A DNA stretch of 64,000 nt from Candidatus Electrothrix aestuarii (GTDB lineage: Bacteria; Desulfobacterota; Desulfobulbia; Desulfobulbales; Desulfobulbaceae), in contig CP159373.1 in NCBI GenBank assembly GCA_032595685.2, forward strand, positions 1,323,001 to 1,387,000, in the 5' to 3' direction. Under the pieces are notes generated by a model. It was not told where the DNA came from. It saw nothing but the letters and a program-made list of their open reading frames with translations, and made no database searches. The position numbers were made by a program, and so were the translations under genes. Below are positions 18,462-27,877 of the stretch, in pieces. Position 1 is the stretch's first letter; each line of letters opens with the position of its first letter.

Positions 18462-19394
18462 ATGTGGCAGCAATCCATCAATTTTATAGAAGAAGTAATC
18501 GGGGTCCCAACCTCTTTCTATGAAAGCATCTTTGCTACAATACTTGTCGTCTTTCTTTATTTTCTCATTCGAAAAGTCGGCTCTGCTATAATAGCTCGAC
18601 GGAGCAAAGATGCCTCCAGAGAATACATTCTGACCAAATCGCTTTCCTATTTTTCCGGGTTTCTGGTTGTTATCGTCCTTATTCGTATCTGGCTCGGCGG
18701 GATCAAGGGCATGATGGCGTATTTCGGGATACTGTCGGCCGGTTTGGCTATCGCGCTTCAGGATCTTCTCACCAATCTTGCAGGGTGGATATTCATTTCC
18801 AGTCGTAAGCCTTTCATTCTGGGGGACCGTATCCAAATCGGGGAGCATGCGGGTGATGTGATTGATTTGCGCCTCTTCCAATTTTCCTTGATAGAAATCG
18901 GGAAATGGGTGCAGGCGGATCAAAGCACAGGTCGCATCATAAATATCCCAAACGGCCTTGTCTTCAAGGAATCCGTGATAAATTTTACCCAAGGCTTCAG
19001 CTTCATCTGGCATGAAATTCCCGTCATGGTGACCTTTGAAAGTAATTGGGAGAAAGCGAAGTCCATTTTAACCGAGATCGTTAATCGTCATACGGCGATC
19101 AAAAGTGAACAGGCAGCCCAGGAAGTGCGACGTACGGCCAAGAAATACCTTATTCATTATCAGCACCTGACGCCCATTGTCTGGACCTCAGTGGCTGATT
19201 CCGGCATTGTCCTGACGATTCGCTATCTCTCAAATCCTCGGAAAAGACGCTCATCTGAACAAGTCATTTGGGAGGATATTCTTCGCACTTTTGCCCAACA
19301 CGAGGACATAGACTTTGCCTATCCGACAACCCGCTATTACGATAATGCTGTTGAGGGGAAGGAGGGTGCCCGTGCCAGCCGACCATCCAGATAA
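18462..19394 (+). CDS. MscS-family mechanosensitive channel
   Basis: 310 aa. Three helices in the first 110 residues, then the pore/beta-domain signature G-L-A-I-A-L-Q-D-L-L-T-N-L-A-G-W-I-F-I followed by P-F-I-L-G-D-R-I-Q-I, diagnostic of MscS. It releases small solutes when the inner membrane is stretched. It stands alone and unrelated to the nickel genes by function. The C-terminal Arg-rich tail may be a late extension. Confidence 0.9.
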   Translation: MWQQSINFIEEVIGVPTSFYESIFATILVVFLYFLIRKVGSAIIARRSKDASREYILTKSLSYFSGFLVVIVLIRIWLGGIKGMMAYFGILSAGLAIALQDLLTNLAGWIFISSRKPFILGDRIQIGEHAGDVIDLRLFQFSLIEIGKWVQADQSTGRIINIPNGLVFKESVINFTQGFSFIWHEIPVMVTFESNWEKAKSILTEIVNRHTAIKSEQAAQEVRRTAKKYLIHYQHLTPIVWTSVADSGIVLTIRYLSNPRKRRSSEQVIWEDILRTFAQHEDIDFAYPTTRYYDNAVEGKEGARASRPSR

Positions 19395-19568
19395 TCCTGT
19401 ATTGTTTTCATGTTTACCGCCTTGAGCCTTTAATCTGGCCGGGAACTGGCTACCCGATTAACTTTCCGCTATTGCTTTGCAATTTTCGTTTTTTACCAGG
19501 CCATCAAACTCCCCAAGTAATATTGCAGAGTCCGGGAGGAATAAATAAATATAATATCTCTAATTTTT

Positions 19569-21566
19569 ATGAAATTTAACGTGTTGAAGGACATTTTGAG
19601 AAAACAGGAGATTGTTGATTGGCAAGAAATCAATGAGGGAATTGTCTGTAATTATCGCGATGGTGGAGATTATGTATTGTTACGTGATCCGCCCGAAAAT
19701 CCACAGAGCTGGCTTGACCATTTTAAGCATACTGACTCTCGTCGATGGCGTTTTATCAATGCGTTACGCTGGTGGGCAAAGCAGAAGCATATCTCATTGT
19801 CGATTTCCGCAAACGGTAATGCCTGGTATGAACATGGGGATATTTCCGGAGAAATTGATTTGGGCAGGGAGTTGACCATGCTGCTTGAACAATATGATGT
19901 GTTGGAAGCTTATGATGAATTCAGAAAATCAAATTGGCTTGAAATCAAAAAGGAAGAGTTCTCCAACATATTGCAATTAGGTCCGTTTGTAGAAGGACAA
20001 GTAGCTCTGGAAACTGAAGCTGAACCAGAACCTCATATGTTAGGAGCTGCTGTTTCAACTGCTTTCAGCACGATGGTTCTGATGGATGAAGAGGATTTTA
20101 CTCAGGCAATTGAAGATAAAAATTTTGAAGATATCCCAGAGAAATATCCTGAATTGATATTGAGATCGAAAATGGTTGAATGCTTTGGAGAAAAATTTTC
20201 CATCGACATTTGCAAAAAGGATTTCTGCATCGAATTTGATATTGGCAGTAGCTATAGCATCAAATACAGGAAGTTAAAAAAAAGGTTGTCAAGGCAAAGT
20301 GTCGATGCTGTTTTTCGACAGATTTGTGCTGACTATGAAATAGCAAATCAACAGCGGAGTGAAAGTCGACGAATCCTGTTCGCTCATATGGCATCACTGG
20401 GATATATTGTCGATGAGGGTGACGAGGGATATGCTTTCGGGAGAATCAGACGCGAATATTTTTTTGATCCGGCAAAGCATCTGACTGGAAACGATGTCAG
20501 ATCAGATCTTATTTCTTGGCTGCGGGAACAGGATCTGCCCGATAAAATATCATTAGATGCTTCCACACCGATTAAAAAAAGACCGTTGCCGAATCAATCG
20601 CCGCAGAGCATTCCGATGTTGGAAGTTTACGACTTTTCTGCTATCGATACCAAAGCAAAAATAATTCTTGAAAACTATTGGTGTAAAGGTCATGAAACTC
20701 TACACCGACTCTGGGCAAGTCCCCGCTGGTATCAATCTGAGAAAGATTCCTGGCTGGATGAGAAATGGTGGTATGAACAGGCCAAAATGCATAATGATCA
20801 TTTGCTGCTTGCTGTGTTAGGCGATGAGCAGGCTCGTATGTGTATCATCCGAGACATGAAAGAGTTGGCTGATTCCGGATGGAGCGGCTCCTTTTCAATT
20901 TACGAGGGATATTCCCCTTTATACGCTTTTATGGCCAGGGATTATGTCTGGCCAGACGAAAATCCGGTCGAATTCTATCGTGGTCATGACGCTGCCTCCC
21001 CGGAAAGAAATCACTGGCTCAGATTTTTTAATCCGTTACCTTATGAAATCAAACGCTATGCTCAGGGCGTTATTCGCGATGCCATAGCAGCAGATCATGA
21101 TGAAGAGGGATTCGAACGCCTTGAATTATCATTGAGGGTGTTCAAGACAGATGAAATAGGAGAATTCCTTTCCCCGGACGAACTCAATCAGATACACAAA
21201 TTTTGTTCTGAAATAGCGATTATGCATTTTAGCGAGTATTGCACTGAAGATGCTTTTCTTAGGATTGCATATAAATTTGGATGGATAGATATTGTTGAAA
21301 AGTTATCCCACAATGAAAGTTTCTGGCAGCTGTGGGCAACTTGGCCGTTCAACTTTATTTATAGCGGAGACTTTGCGCTGACCCTTTCACTTTTTGACAA
21401 GGATGAATTAACCCAACGACTTTCTGCTTGGGTACTCAGCATGGATGAAAAGAGTCTCCCCCGAGAAATAGTCGAAACATTTAACATCACTGGGCCTGAG
21501 AGTATTATGAAAGAGCAGCAACTCCCTGCAGCCTTGGCATGGTCGCGTACCCGTTTACTGTTTTAG
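19569..21566 (+). CDS. Large hypothetical protein, no family recognised
   Basis: 665 aa, acidic, soluble, unusually rich in tryptophan (including W-R-F-I-N-A-L-R-W-W and W-L-D-E-K-W-W-Y-E-Q). No signal peptide, membrane helix or catalytic motif that I recognise. The start at 19569 has no strong ribosome-binding site. Its lower G+C composition than the following nickel genes suggests separate acquisition. The second half (about 360-480) looks helical and may be repeat-like. Confidence 0.6.
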   Translation: MKFNVLKDILRKQEIVDWQEINEGIVCNYRDGGDYVLLRDPPENPQSWLDHFKHTDSRRWRFINALRWWAKQKHISLSISANGNAWYEHGDISGEIDLGRELTMLLEQYDVLEAYDEFRKSNWLEIKKEEFSNILQLGPFVEGQVALETEAEPEPHMLGAAVSTAFSTMVLMDEEDFTQAIEDKNFEDIPEKYPELILRSKMVECFGEKFSIDICKKDFCIEFDIGSSYSIKYRKLKKRLSRQSVDAVFRQICADYEIANQQRSESRRILFAHMASLGYIVDEGDEGYAFGRIRREYFFDPAKHLTGNDVRSDLISWLREQDLPDKISLDASTPIKKRPLPNQSPQSIPMLEVYDFSAIDTKAKIILENYWCKGHETLHRLWASPRWYQSEKDSWLDEKWWYEQAKMHNDHLLLAVLGDEQARMCIIRDMKELADSGWSGSFSIYEGYSPLYAFMARDYVWPDENPVEFYRGHDAASPERNHWLRFFNPLPYEIKRYAQGVIRDAIAADHDEEGFERLELSLRVFKTDEIGEFLSPDELNQIHKFCSEIAIMHFSEYCTEDAFLRIAYKFGWIDIVEKLSHNESFWQLWATWPFNFIYSGDFALTLSLFDKDELTQRLSAWVLSMDEKSLPREIVETFNITGPESIMKEQQLPAALAWSRTRLLF

Positions 21567-21699
21567 GGGAAAATTTGTTGCTATGAGTATGTTGTTACGT
21601 TCCTCCATAGCTTCTCTATGCTTATTTTCTCGGACTCTAGGCTAGCCGGAGATAAGCTGCACGACACATCCATCCTCTGAAAACATACCCAGTATCCCC

Positions 21700-21999
21700 C
21701 ATCATCCGGGGCTTTTGCCCGACAAAATGAGCTCTTCACCTTATTGTGTAGGCGGTTCATGCTGTGGTAATAATAATACGAAATCAGCAAATGTATTACT
21801 CTGACCTTGATAAACCACAAGGAGGTCTCCTCCAACAACCTCCTCAATACCTTGCTGTTTACTTCTCTGTTGGTGTTACTCCCGGTTCGGACTCCTTCCT
21901 TCCGAGCCGGGGATGACCCACTCTTCTATACCAGATCTACTGATTTCCCCCCTGACAACATCATTCATCTCTTGAAAACCTTAACGAACGGAACATACC
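21700..21999 (+). promoter_or_regulatory. Nickel-type promoter, operator and structured leader (copy L2)
   Basis: Conserved upstream box (GACAAAATGAGCTCTTCACC), then TTATTG-N16-TGTGGT, then ATAATAC-N13-GTATTAC at 21773-21799. The leader carries a hairpin at 21881-21911 (10-bp stem CCCGGTTCGG/CCGAGCCGGG, loop ACTCCTTCCTT). It controls the exported FmdE-like gene at 22000. No other gene in 21567-21999. Confidence 0.65.
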
Positions 22000-23193
22000 A
22001 TGAAGACTTGTCTGCTCACTCTTATCTCCCTGCTCTTTCTTCTCATCGCAGGCCCTGGACAGGCGAAACAGAATGACATCAAGGACCTCGGTGCCGAGGT
22101 GATTCAGGCGGCCTTTTCCAAGCTCCATTTCTCCAGAGTCACGGCTGATAATATCGCCTGCCTGACCAATGCCGGTTATGTGCAGCATGAGGGAAAGAGT
22201 ACCCTGATTCTCTACGATGTGTTCCAGGATAGAACTGGAATCAGTCTGGGCCGGGGTAATCTGCTTCCCATATACAGCGGGCCGGGAGAGTCGCTCTGGT
22301 TTGCCTTTGTGTATAAGAAATCACCGGGCCAGCTGATGCTGACCTATGTTGTGCCCAAAGGGGAGGGTGCAGAGGCCACCAGGCCCATCAATATTTATGT
22401 ACGCAGGCATCAATCCTTTGTGCCCTTTACAGAGTTGCTCGGAGCAAAAACACTCCCCATCATCACCCTGGCGAACGGCTGGTCTGACGGGGTACCGGAA
22501 GATCTCCTTCAGGGAGCCCTGCAACATGATCAGTTCTGCCGAGGGGTCCTGACCGGCTACTTCACAGCTCGTTTTATCCAGAAACATTTTTCTCTGCTCA
22601 GTATAAACAACAGCTGGGACGATGTAACCACCAAGGATCTGCTGCAAGGTACCCTGTCCCATGATCATTTTTGCAGCGGGACGATTACCAGTTACCTCAC
22701 GGCCCGGTTTATCCTGGATGCCTTTCCGCTCCGGGAAGGAGAGCAATATACCTATATCGGCGCACCTGGATGGTGCCGGGATGATTATCTTCTCCATTAC
22801 CTCAACCTGACTCCGGGCGAACGCGGCTATTCCCTCATGCCACCTCCCAAGCCCTGGAAGAAAACGGAACAGAAGGAGGATAACGACGGCATTGTGATTC
22901 GTTTCAACAGTCAGGAGAATACCGGCCAGGCCGCAGCGCTCCGCTTTGATCGCCATGAAGATGCCTTCCGCAAGTTCATCGGGGAACCCGACTTGGAATT
23001 GGATTGGGAGAACCAGCCGTGGTTGCATGTTTGGTATAACCGCTTTTTCCTCCGTCATCGGGACGAACCAGAGTATTTTGTCTCTGTGGTGAAAACAAAG
23101 GATCTGGCGAGCAAAGAGGAGTTTGAGGCGCTGGTCAATCCGAGCACGAATCCGCTTGAGGCGATCCTTGGGGAGAAGAGCTCACGGAACTGA
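22000..23193 (+). CDS. Exported FmdE-like protein with duplicated motif
   Basis: 397 aa with a clear signal peptide cleaved near residue 23 (G-Q-A). Two consecutive segments resemble the metal-binding start of FmdE: L-Q-H-D-Q-F-C-R-G-V-L-T-G-Y-F-T-A-R (about 184-201) and L-S-H-D-H-F-C-S-G-T-I-T-S-Y-L-T-A-R (about 224-241), each His-x-His/Gln-Phe-Cys. A later G-A-P-G-W-C-R-D-D-Y resembles the second FmdE cysteine block. So this is probably a periplasmic metal-binding protein of the FmdE superfamily. It lies behind the nickel-type leader and upstream of fmdE and a FecBCD-type transporter. A role in binding nickel (or molybdenum/tungsten) outside the membrane is inference. Confidence 0.65.
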   Translation: MKTCLLTLISLLFLLIAGPGQAKQNDIKDLGAEVIQAAFSKLHFSRVTADNIACLTNAGYVQHEGKSTLILYDVFQDRTGISLGRGNLLPIYSGPGESLWFAFVYKKSPGQLMLTYVVPKGEGAEATRPINIYVRRHQSFVPFTELLGAKTLPIITLANGWSDGVPEDLLQGALQHDQFCRGVLTGYFTARFIQKHFSLLSINNSWDDVTTKDLLQGTLSHDHFCSGTITSYLTARFILDAFPLREGEQYTYIGAPGWCRDDYLLHYLNLTPGERGYSLMPPPKPWKKTEQKEDNDGIVIRFNSQENTGQAAALRFDRHEDAFRKFIGEPDLELDWENQPWLHVWYNRFFLRHRDEPEYFVSVVKTKDLASKEEFEALVNPSTNPLEAILGEKSSRN

Positions 23194-23343
23194 GTGGTTG
23201 ATGGAAATTTCCCACCTGCACGGTATCGCAGAGTTTCTATTTACTCTTTTCTGGCGACATGTTACATCTCTATGGGAATATGGGAAGGTTACACTTATTC
23301 ACACTGTAGTCTGTAGCAATCACAACTATGAGGAGTTTAACCT

Positions 23344-23757
23344 GTGAGTATAAAGCCAGGATCATGCCTTTGTGGTGAAGTCACTTTCGAAATAGACGGT
23401 GATTTTGATAAGTTCTATCTTTGTCATTGTAGGCGGTGTCGAAAAGATACAGGTTCGGCTCATGGAGCCAATCTTTTTTCGTCTTCTGCCAAGTTGAAAT
23501 GGGTATCAGGAGAGGACAAAGTCACAAATTTTACTTTGCCTTCAACTCAACACAACAAATCCTTTTGCTCAACTTGTGGATCTGCACTTCCAAATATTCA
23601 AATGGGAGGCAAACTTTTGGTAGTCCCTGCTGGAAGCCTTGATTGTGATATCACCATCACTCCAACAGCTCATACTTTTATTTCCAGTAAAGCAAATTGG
23701 GATAAGAATATTCATAAATTCCCTGCGATAGATACTTCGCCGGTAACTTCTCAATAA
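23344..23757 (+). CDS. GFA/CENP-V family zinc protein
   Basis: 137 aa, GTG start with GAGGAG upstream. Three cysteine clusters C-L-C-G-E-V, C-H-C-R-R-C and C-S-T-C-G-S-A-L-P define the glutathione-dependent formaldehyde-activating enzyme (GFA) fold, which binds two zinc ions. Most members are not proven GFA enzymes. It has no evident link to its neighbours. Confidence 0.85.
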   Translation: MSIKPGSCLCGEVTFEIDGDFDKFYLCHCRRCRKDTGSAHGANLFSSSAKLKWVSGEDKVTNFTLPSTQHNKSFCSTCGSALPNIQMGGKLLVVPAGSLDCDITITPTAHTFISSKANWDKNIHKFPAIDTSPVTSQ

Positions 23758-24374
23758 GTGCTGGTAAGTTTTGTTTTTATCGCACTTATAGCTAGTTGCA
23801 AGACTGTTGAAATATTCAAAAATCACTATTTCAAAAAGTTAATGTATTGAAATTACTTTGCTTGTAAATATCGACCGCTTCCGAAATAGCATTTTTGGAG
23901 CTTATAAGGTCGTTTTCTATGAGTCTCTAATTGCATGATTTATCGTTTAAATATTGAGTTGACAGCAGTTATTGAGAAGTTGCAACGGCAATGGCTCAAG
24001 AGTATATTTTCGGAAATCGATGCCGCGCATGAATTGATATAATATGGCTATTAAAAACGGCCAGTAAGTCCACCAAAAGAAAAAGATCCCCAGGTCAGCA
24101 GGCAAATCCGGGTAAAATCCATTGTAAAATAAACCTGTTTGTAGTCATTATCTCATCAATTTAAAAGTACTTCTTCCCTCTTTTTCACCCTTTCGTTCTG
24201 CCTGTTCTCACCCGCCTTTCCTCCCGCTTCGGGAAAGTTTCCTGATAAAATGAGACGCTCGCCTTATTGTTCAGGCACACTCTCTTTGGTAGCTTGAGGT
24301 ACCACAAATATTGTGCAGAAAAGCAAATTATCGGCGAGTGCGCCGCTACCCGATTAATCCTCAAGGAGAAGCCC
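23758..24374. other. 617-bp intergenic region with a decayed leader
   Basis: No gene supported. The stretch 24238-24280 (TGATAAAATGAGACGCTCGCC and following) is a diverged copy of the box that precedes the nickel-type promoters, but the palindrome is missing; a GGTAGCTTGAGGTACC palindrome occupies the place. The fmdE promoter is probably here. Confidence 0.4.
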
Positions 24375-24914
24375 ATGTCTGAAGAAAAAGAGAACTGGAA
24401 ACGATGTGTTGCATTTCACGGTCATACCTGCCCAGGCCTGGCTATCGGCTACCGGGCCGCGCTTGCAGCCCAGGCCCGCTTGCAGGCGCAGTTTTCCCCA
24501 GACGAAGAGATGGTCTGCGTGACGGAGAATGATGCCTGCGGTGTGGATGCAATTCAAGTGCTGACAGGTTGCAGCATCGGCAAGGGTAACCTGATTTACC
24601 GCGACACCGGCAAACAGGCCTTCAGCTTCTACAGCCGCAAGGATGGTCGCAAACTCCGCGTCATGTTTAAACTGCAAGGCACCGGGCATAGTCAGGCAGA
24701 CAGGGAGGCCTTTCAGGAAAAGATTCTCAATGCCCCTGATGAGGAACTTTTCAATTTCACAGAACCAGCAGACCTGCCGCCCGGTAAGGCCCGTATTTTC
24801 ACCAGCATTGTCTGTGAGGAATGCGGTGAGGCAGCCCCGGAGCATAAAATCCGCTTAAACCAGGGAAAAAAACTCTGCCTGGGATGCTTCCCGGATTATT
24901 CCAGAGGGTGGTAA
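24375..24914 (+). CDS. fmdE: FmdE-family metal-binding protein
   Basis: 179 aa from the ATG at 24375 with AAGGAG six bases upstream; a longer in-frame extension to 24267 lacks such a site. F-H-G-H-T-C-P-G-L-A-I-G-Y (H15, H17, C19) and E-N-D-A-C-G-V-D-A-I-Q are the FmdE core; a C-terminal four-cysteine zinc finger (C-E-E-C ... C-L-G-C) is complete. FmdE was named from formylmethanofuran dehydrogenase operons, but bacterial members occur with metal transporters. It is followed by a methyltransferase and FecBCD-type genes with one-base spacing or overlaps, so it is probably a metal carrier or sensor for that system. Confidence 0.88.
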   Translation: MSEEKENWKRCVAFHGHTCPGLAIGYRAALAAQARLQAQFSPDEEMVCVTENDACGVDAIQVLTGCSIGKGNLIYRDTGKQAFSFYSRKDGRKLRVMFKLQGTGHSQADREAFQEKILNAPDEELFNFTEPADLPPGKARIFTSIVCEECGEAAPEHKIRLNQGKKLCLGCFPDYSRGW

Positions 24915-24915
24915 A

Positions 24916-25698
24916 ATGAACCCAGCACTCTCTCAGGAACAGCAGCAGGAATTTTGGGAAAAAATGGCGGAAAAATATCCGCTTCCCTTTGATGAAAAAC
25001 ACCTGACCAAAACGCAGAAAATCATCGGCATGGCAGAACAACGGGGTGTCCAGCTTGATGGTGCAACCATTCTTGATGTAGGCTGTGGCACCGGGGTGTA
25101 TACCCTGCCTCTGGCCCAACGGGCAGCTCAGGTGACCGGTTTGGATCTTTCCGCTGAGATGATTCTTCGCTTTGAGAAAGAACAGCAAGAGCACGGCATA
25201 GAAAATGCTGCTGCCATCCAGATGCCCTGGAACGATGCTGCGGTCAGTGAGCACCAATTGGAAAATGGATTTGACATAGTCTGGGCTGCCATGACTCCGG
25301 CTATACGCACCCCAGAGGATGTGGCGCGGATGAACCGTTGCGCCCGCAACTGGTGCGTTTATATCGGTTGGGGCGGAGTACGGGAGAACCCTTTTCTTGA
25401 GGAAGTTTTCCAGGCCCACGACCAGACCTTTGGCCCTCCTCCTGGAGCCAAGTCTGTGCATAAACACTTAGCTGCAATGGGGATCACAACAGAACTTGAG
25501 CTATTCCGCGATCATTGGGAATGGCAAGGTACAGAAGAAGAGGCTGTTGCCCATGCACAAGGTATGTTGCGCACCCAGAGCGAGGCTCAACCCAACCTGG
25601 ACCTGATCCGGGAAGTCACAGCCCGCTTTACGAGCAACGGAACAGTGAGCCACCGCACTGACGTGGAAAAGGGGATTATGACATGGCAGGCAATATGA
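24916..25698 (+). CDS. SAM-dependent methyltransferase (class I)
   Basis: 260 aa; ATG one base after the fmdE stop. Motif I is D-V-G-C-G-T-G-V-Y (about residues 53-61) followed by the acidic end of strand 2 (G-L-D-L-S). A methyl acceptor cannot be read from sequence. It overlaps the binding-protein gene by 16 bases. A second class I methyltransferase lies with the other metal transporter at 62.4 kb, which suggests that methyl transfer is tied to this type of uptake, for example by making or modifying a metal ligand. Confidence 0.85.
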   Translation: MNPALSQEQQQEFWEKMAEKYPLPFDEKHLTKTQKIIGMAEQRGVQLDGATILDVGCGTGVYTLPLAQRAAQVTGLDLSAEMILRFEKEQQEHGIENAAAIQMPWNDAAVSEHQLENGFDIVWAAMTPAIRTPEDVARMNRCARNWCVYIGWGGVRENPFLEEVFQAHDQTFGPPPGAKSVHKHLAAMGITTELELFRDHWEWQGTEEEAVAHAQGMLRTQSEAQPNLDLIREVTARFTSNGTVSHRTDVEKGIMTWQAI

Positions 25699-26780
25699 AG
25701 AACACTCTGATAACAATCGCAACGACCCTTGTCCTTATCGGTTTCGTTGTCGGGACTGCCGGAGCAGGAACCCGCACCCTGACTGATATGAACGGACGAA
25801 CAGTCACGGTCCCGGACAAAATCCGTACCGTGGCCCCTCTGGGTAGTGCTCTGCGTTTTCTGGTCTATATGCAGAGCCTGGATCTGGTCAAGGGCATGGA
25901 GCGCATTGAACAGAAACGGATCGTCGCTGGGCGGTTGTACGGGCTGGCCACGGTTGATATTGCCCCGAAGCTGCCCATCATCGGAGAGGGCGGTGCAGGC
26001 GGCAGGCTGCCCAACTTTGAAAAGGTCATTGAGGTCTGGCCGGACGTAATCATCACTATGGGACAGGATACGACCCAGGTGAAAAACATTCAGGAGAAGA
26101 CCGGCATCCCGGTTTACTCCTTGAACTACGGTACACCGGGCATTCTTGATGTGCAGAGTGTGCGCACCGCACTGACCCATCTGGGTAAGCTGCTGGGACG
26201 GAGTGAACGGGCAACCCAACTCATTGCGACCATTGACCAACTCCAGGCGGATCTGGCCCAGCGAACTGCGGGCATTAGTAAAAAGGAACAACGTGCAGCC
26301 TATATCGGGGCTATCTCCTTTAAGGGTGCCCACGGGATTACCAGCACTGAGGCTGCCTATGCGCCGCTGACATGGGCAGGTGGTAAAAATATGGCTGCGG
26401 CAATCAACAGGCCCGGTCATGTTTTCATTGATCCAGAACAAATCCTGGCCTGGAACCCGGAGATCATTTTTCTTGATGCGGGCGGTCTGGAAACCGTGCA
26501 GCAGGATTACCAGAAAAAGACCGCCTTTTACCAACAGCTCAAGGCTGTCCAAAAGCAGCAGGTCTATCTGGTCATGCCCTATAACCTCTACCACACCAAT
26601 ATCGAGATTGCCTATGCGGATGCCTATGTCATCGGCAAGACCCTGTACCCGGATCGTTTCCAGGATATTGAGCCAGCGAGCAAGGCGGATGAGATCTTTC
26701 AGGCCTTTATCGGTATAAAGGGGTATGAAGCCCTGAAAAAGGAATACGGCGGCTTTCAGCAGCTGGTACTCGGAAACTAA
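25683..26780 (+). CDS. Periplasmic metal/metallophore-binding protein (FepB/BtuF type)
   Basis: 365 aa with a signal peptide (start at 25683 or Met at 25695). Family landmarks: the opening T-L-T-D-M-N-G-R-T-V-T-V-P, then P-D-V-I-I-T-M-G and W-N-P-E-I-I-F-L-D. Class III binding proteins carry haem, siderophores, cobalamin or nickel chelates to FecCD permeases. Operon context (FmdE, nickel-type leaders) suggests a nickel or cobalt complex. Confidence 0.88.
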   Translation: MAGNMKNTLITIATTLVLIGFVVGTAGAGTRTLTDMNGRTVTVPDKIRTVAPLGSALRFLVYMQSLDLVKGMERIEQKRIVAGRLYGLATVDIAPKLPIIGEGGAGGRLPNFEKVIEVWPDVIITMGQDTTQVKNIQEKTGIPVYSLNYGTPGILDVQSVRTALTHLGKLLGRSERATQLIATIDQLQADLAQRTAGISKKEQRAAYIGAISFKGAHGITSTEAAYAPLTWAGGKNMAAAINRPGHVFIDPEQILAWNPEIIFLDAGGLETVQQDYQKKTAFYQQLKAVQKQQVYLVMPYNLYHTNIEIAYADAYVIGKTLYPDRFQDIEPASKADEIFQAFIGIKGYEALKKEYGGFQQLVLGN

Positions 26781-26789
26781 GCGGGAACT

Positions 26790-27875
26790 GTGACGATGTC
26801 CTCTGTCAACTCCTCCCTTGCTGAGGATTACCTCCGCCTCCTCCGCAGGAAGAACCTGTTCAGCTTCAGTTTGCTGATGCTGCTCACCCTTGCAGCCGGG
26901 CTTTCCCTTCATACCGGTTCCCTGGCTTTGCCCTGGCGCGAGATCCTCTCGGCCTTGGCTGATTGGGAAACCACAGGCCGCACTGCCCATGTCATCCAGC
27001 AGATCCGCCTGCCCAGAACGGCAGCAGCGGTCCTGGCTGGCGGTAGCCTCGGTATAGCCGGAGCCGTGATGCAGAATGTGCTGAAGAATCCGCTGGCCTC
27101 TCCCTTTACCATCGGAGTTTCCCAGGGAGCCGCCTTTGGTGCGGCCTTTGCCATTATCTTCCTCGGGGCAGGGCAGACCCATTCCGCCTCGTCCGGCGCA
27201 TCTGCGGCGGTCAGCATCAGTCTGCCTAACCTGGTGGTGCTCTGTGCCTTTGCCGGGTCCCTGCTGGCAGTGCTCTTTATCCTGCTGCTCGCCTCACTCA
27301 AGGGTGTGAGCACTGAGGCCGTGATCCTGGCCGGGGTGGCCTTGTCCGCCTTTTTCGGGGCTGCCACCATGCTGCTCCAGTATTTTGCCGATGATATCCA
27401 GGTGGCGGCCTCGGTCTTCTGGACCTTTGGTGATCTGGGCAAAGCGGGCTGGACCGAAAACATCCTGATCGGGATCACCGTGGTCCTGGCCTTTGCCTTT
27501 TTCCTGGTCGGGCGCTGGGAGCAGAATGCCCTGCTCTGGGGGGATGAGGTGGCGGCCAGCCTCGGCATCCGGGTGCGGAACCTGCGCATCACGGCCATGC
27601 TCTTCTCCGCCCTGACCGTGGCCGTGACCACTGCCTTTCTCGGCATAATCGGCTTTATCGGCCTGATGGCCCCCCATCTGGCCCGCCTCTTTGTGGGCAA
27701 CGACTACCGCTACCTGCTCATCTCCTCGGCCTTGACTGGAGCCCTGCTGCTGCTTATCTCAGACATCATTGCCCGCAGCCTGATTCCGCCGGTCATTCTG
27801 CCGGTGGGCATTATCACCTCCTTTGCCGGAGCACCGCTCTTTCTCTATCTCCTGACCCGGAGGCGCAAGAACTAA
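26790..27875 (+). CDS. FecCD-family ABC permease
   Basis: 361 aa, GTG at 26790 (ATG at 26796 possible). About ten helices; conserved R-L-P-R-T-A-A-A-V-L-A-G-G, G-A-V-M-Q-N-V-L-K-N-P-L-A-S-P-F and the C-terminal F-I-G-L-M-A-P-H-L-A-R-L identify the family. It lies nine bases after the binding protein and two before the ATPase gene. G+C content is markedly higher than in the region before 23 kb. Confidence 0.92.
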   Translation: MTMSSVNSSLAEDYLRLLRRKNLFSFSLLMLLTLAAGLSLHTGSLALPWREILSALADWETTGRTAHVIQQIRLPRTAAAVLAGGSLGIAGAVMQNVLKNPLASPFTIGVSQGAAFGAAFAIIFLGAGQTHSASSGASAAVSISLPNLVVLCAFAGSLLAVLFILLLASLKGVSTEAVILAGVALSAFFGAATMLLQYFADDIQVAASVFWTFGDLGKAGWTENILIGITVVLAFAFFLVGRWEQNALLWGDEVAASLGIRVRNLRITAMLFSALTVAVTTAFLGIIGFIGLMAPHLARLFVGNDYRYLLISSALTGALLLLISDIIARSLIPPVILPVGIITSFAGAPLFLYLLTRRRKN

Positions 27876-27877
27876 CT

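Noticed and set aside
21807-22076. Leader peptide M-I-N-H-K-E-V-S-S (also at 49200)
   Set aside because: Both copies would start at TTG without a ribosome-binding site, and the other two leaders do not keep a comparable frame; conservation is better explained at RNA level.
25587-27182. Long antisense open frame opposite the binding-protein and permease genes
   Set aside because: Overlaps three well-supported genes and has low-complexity composition.
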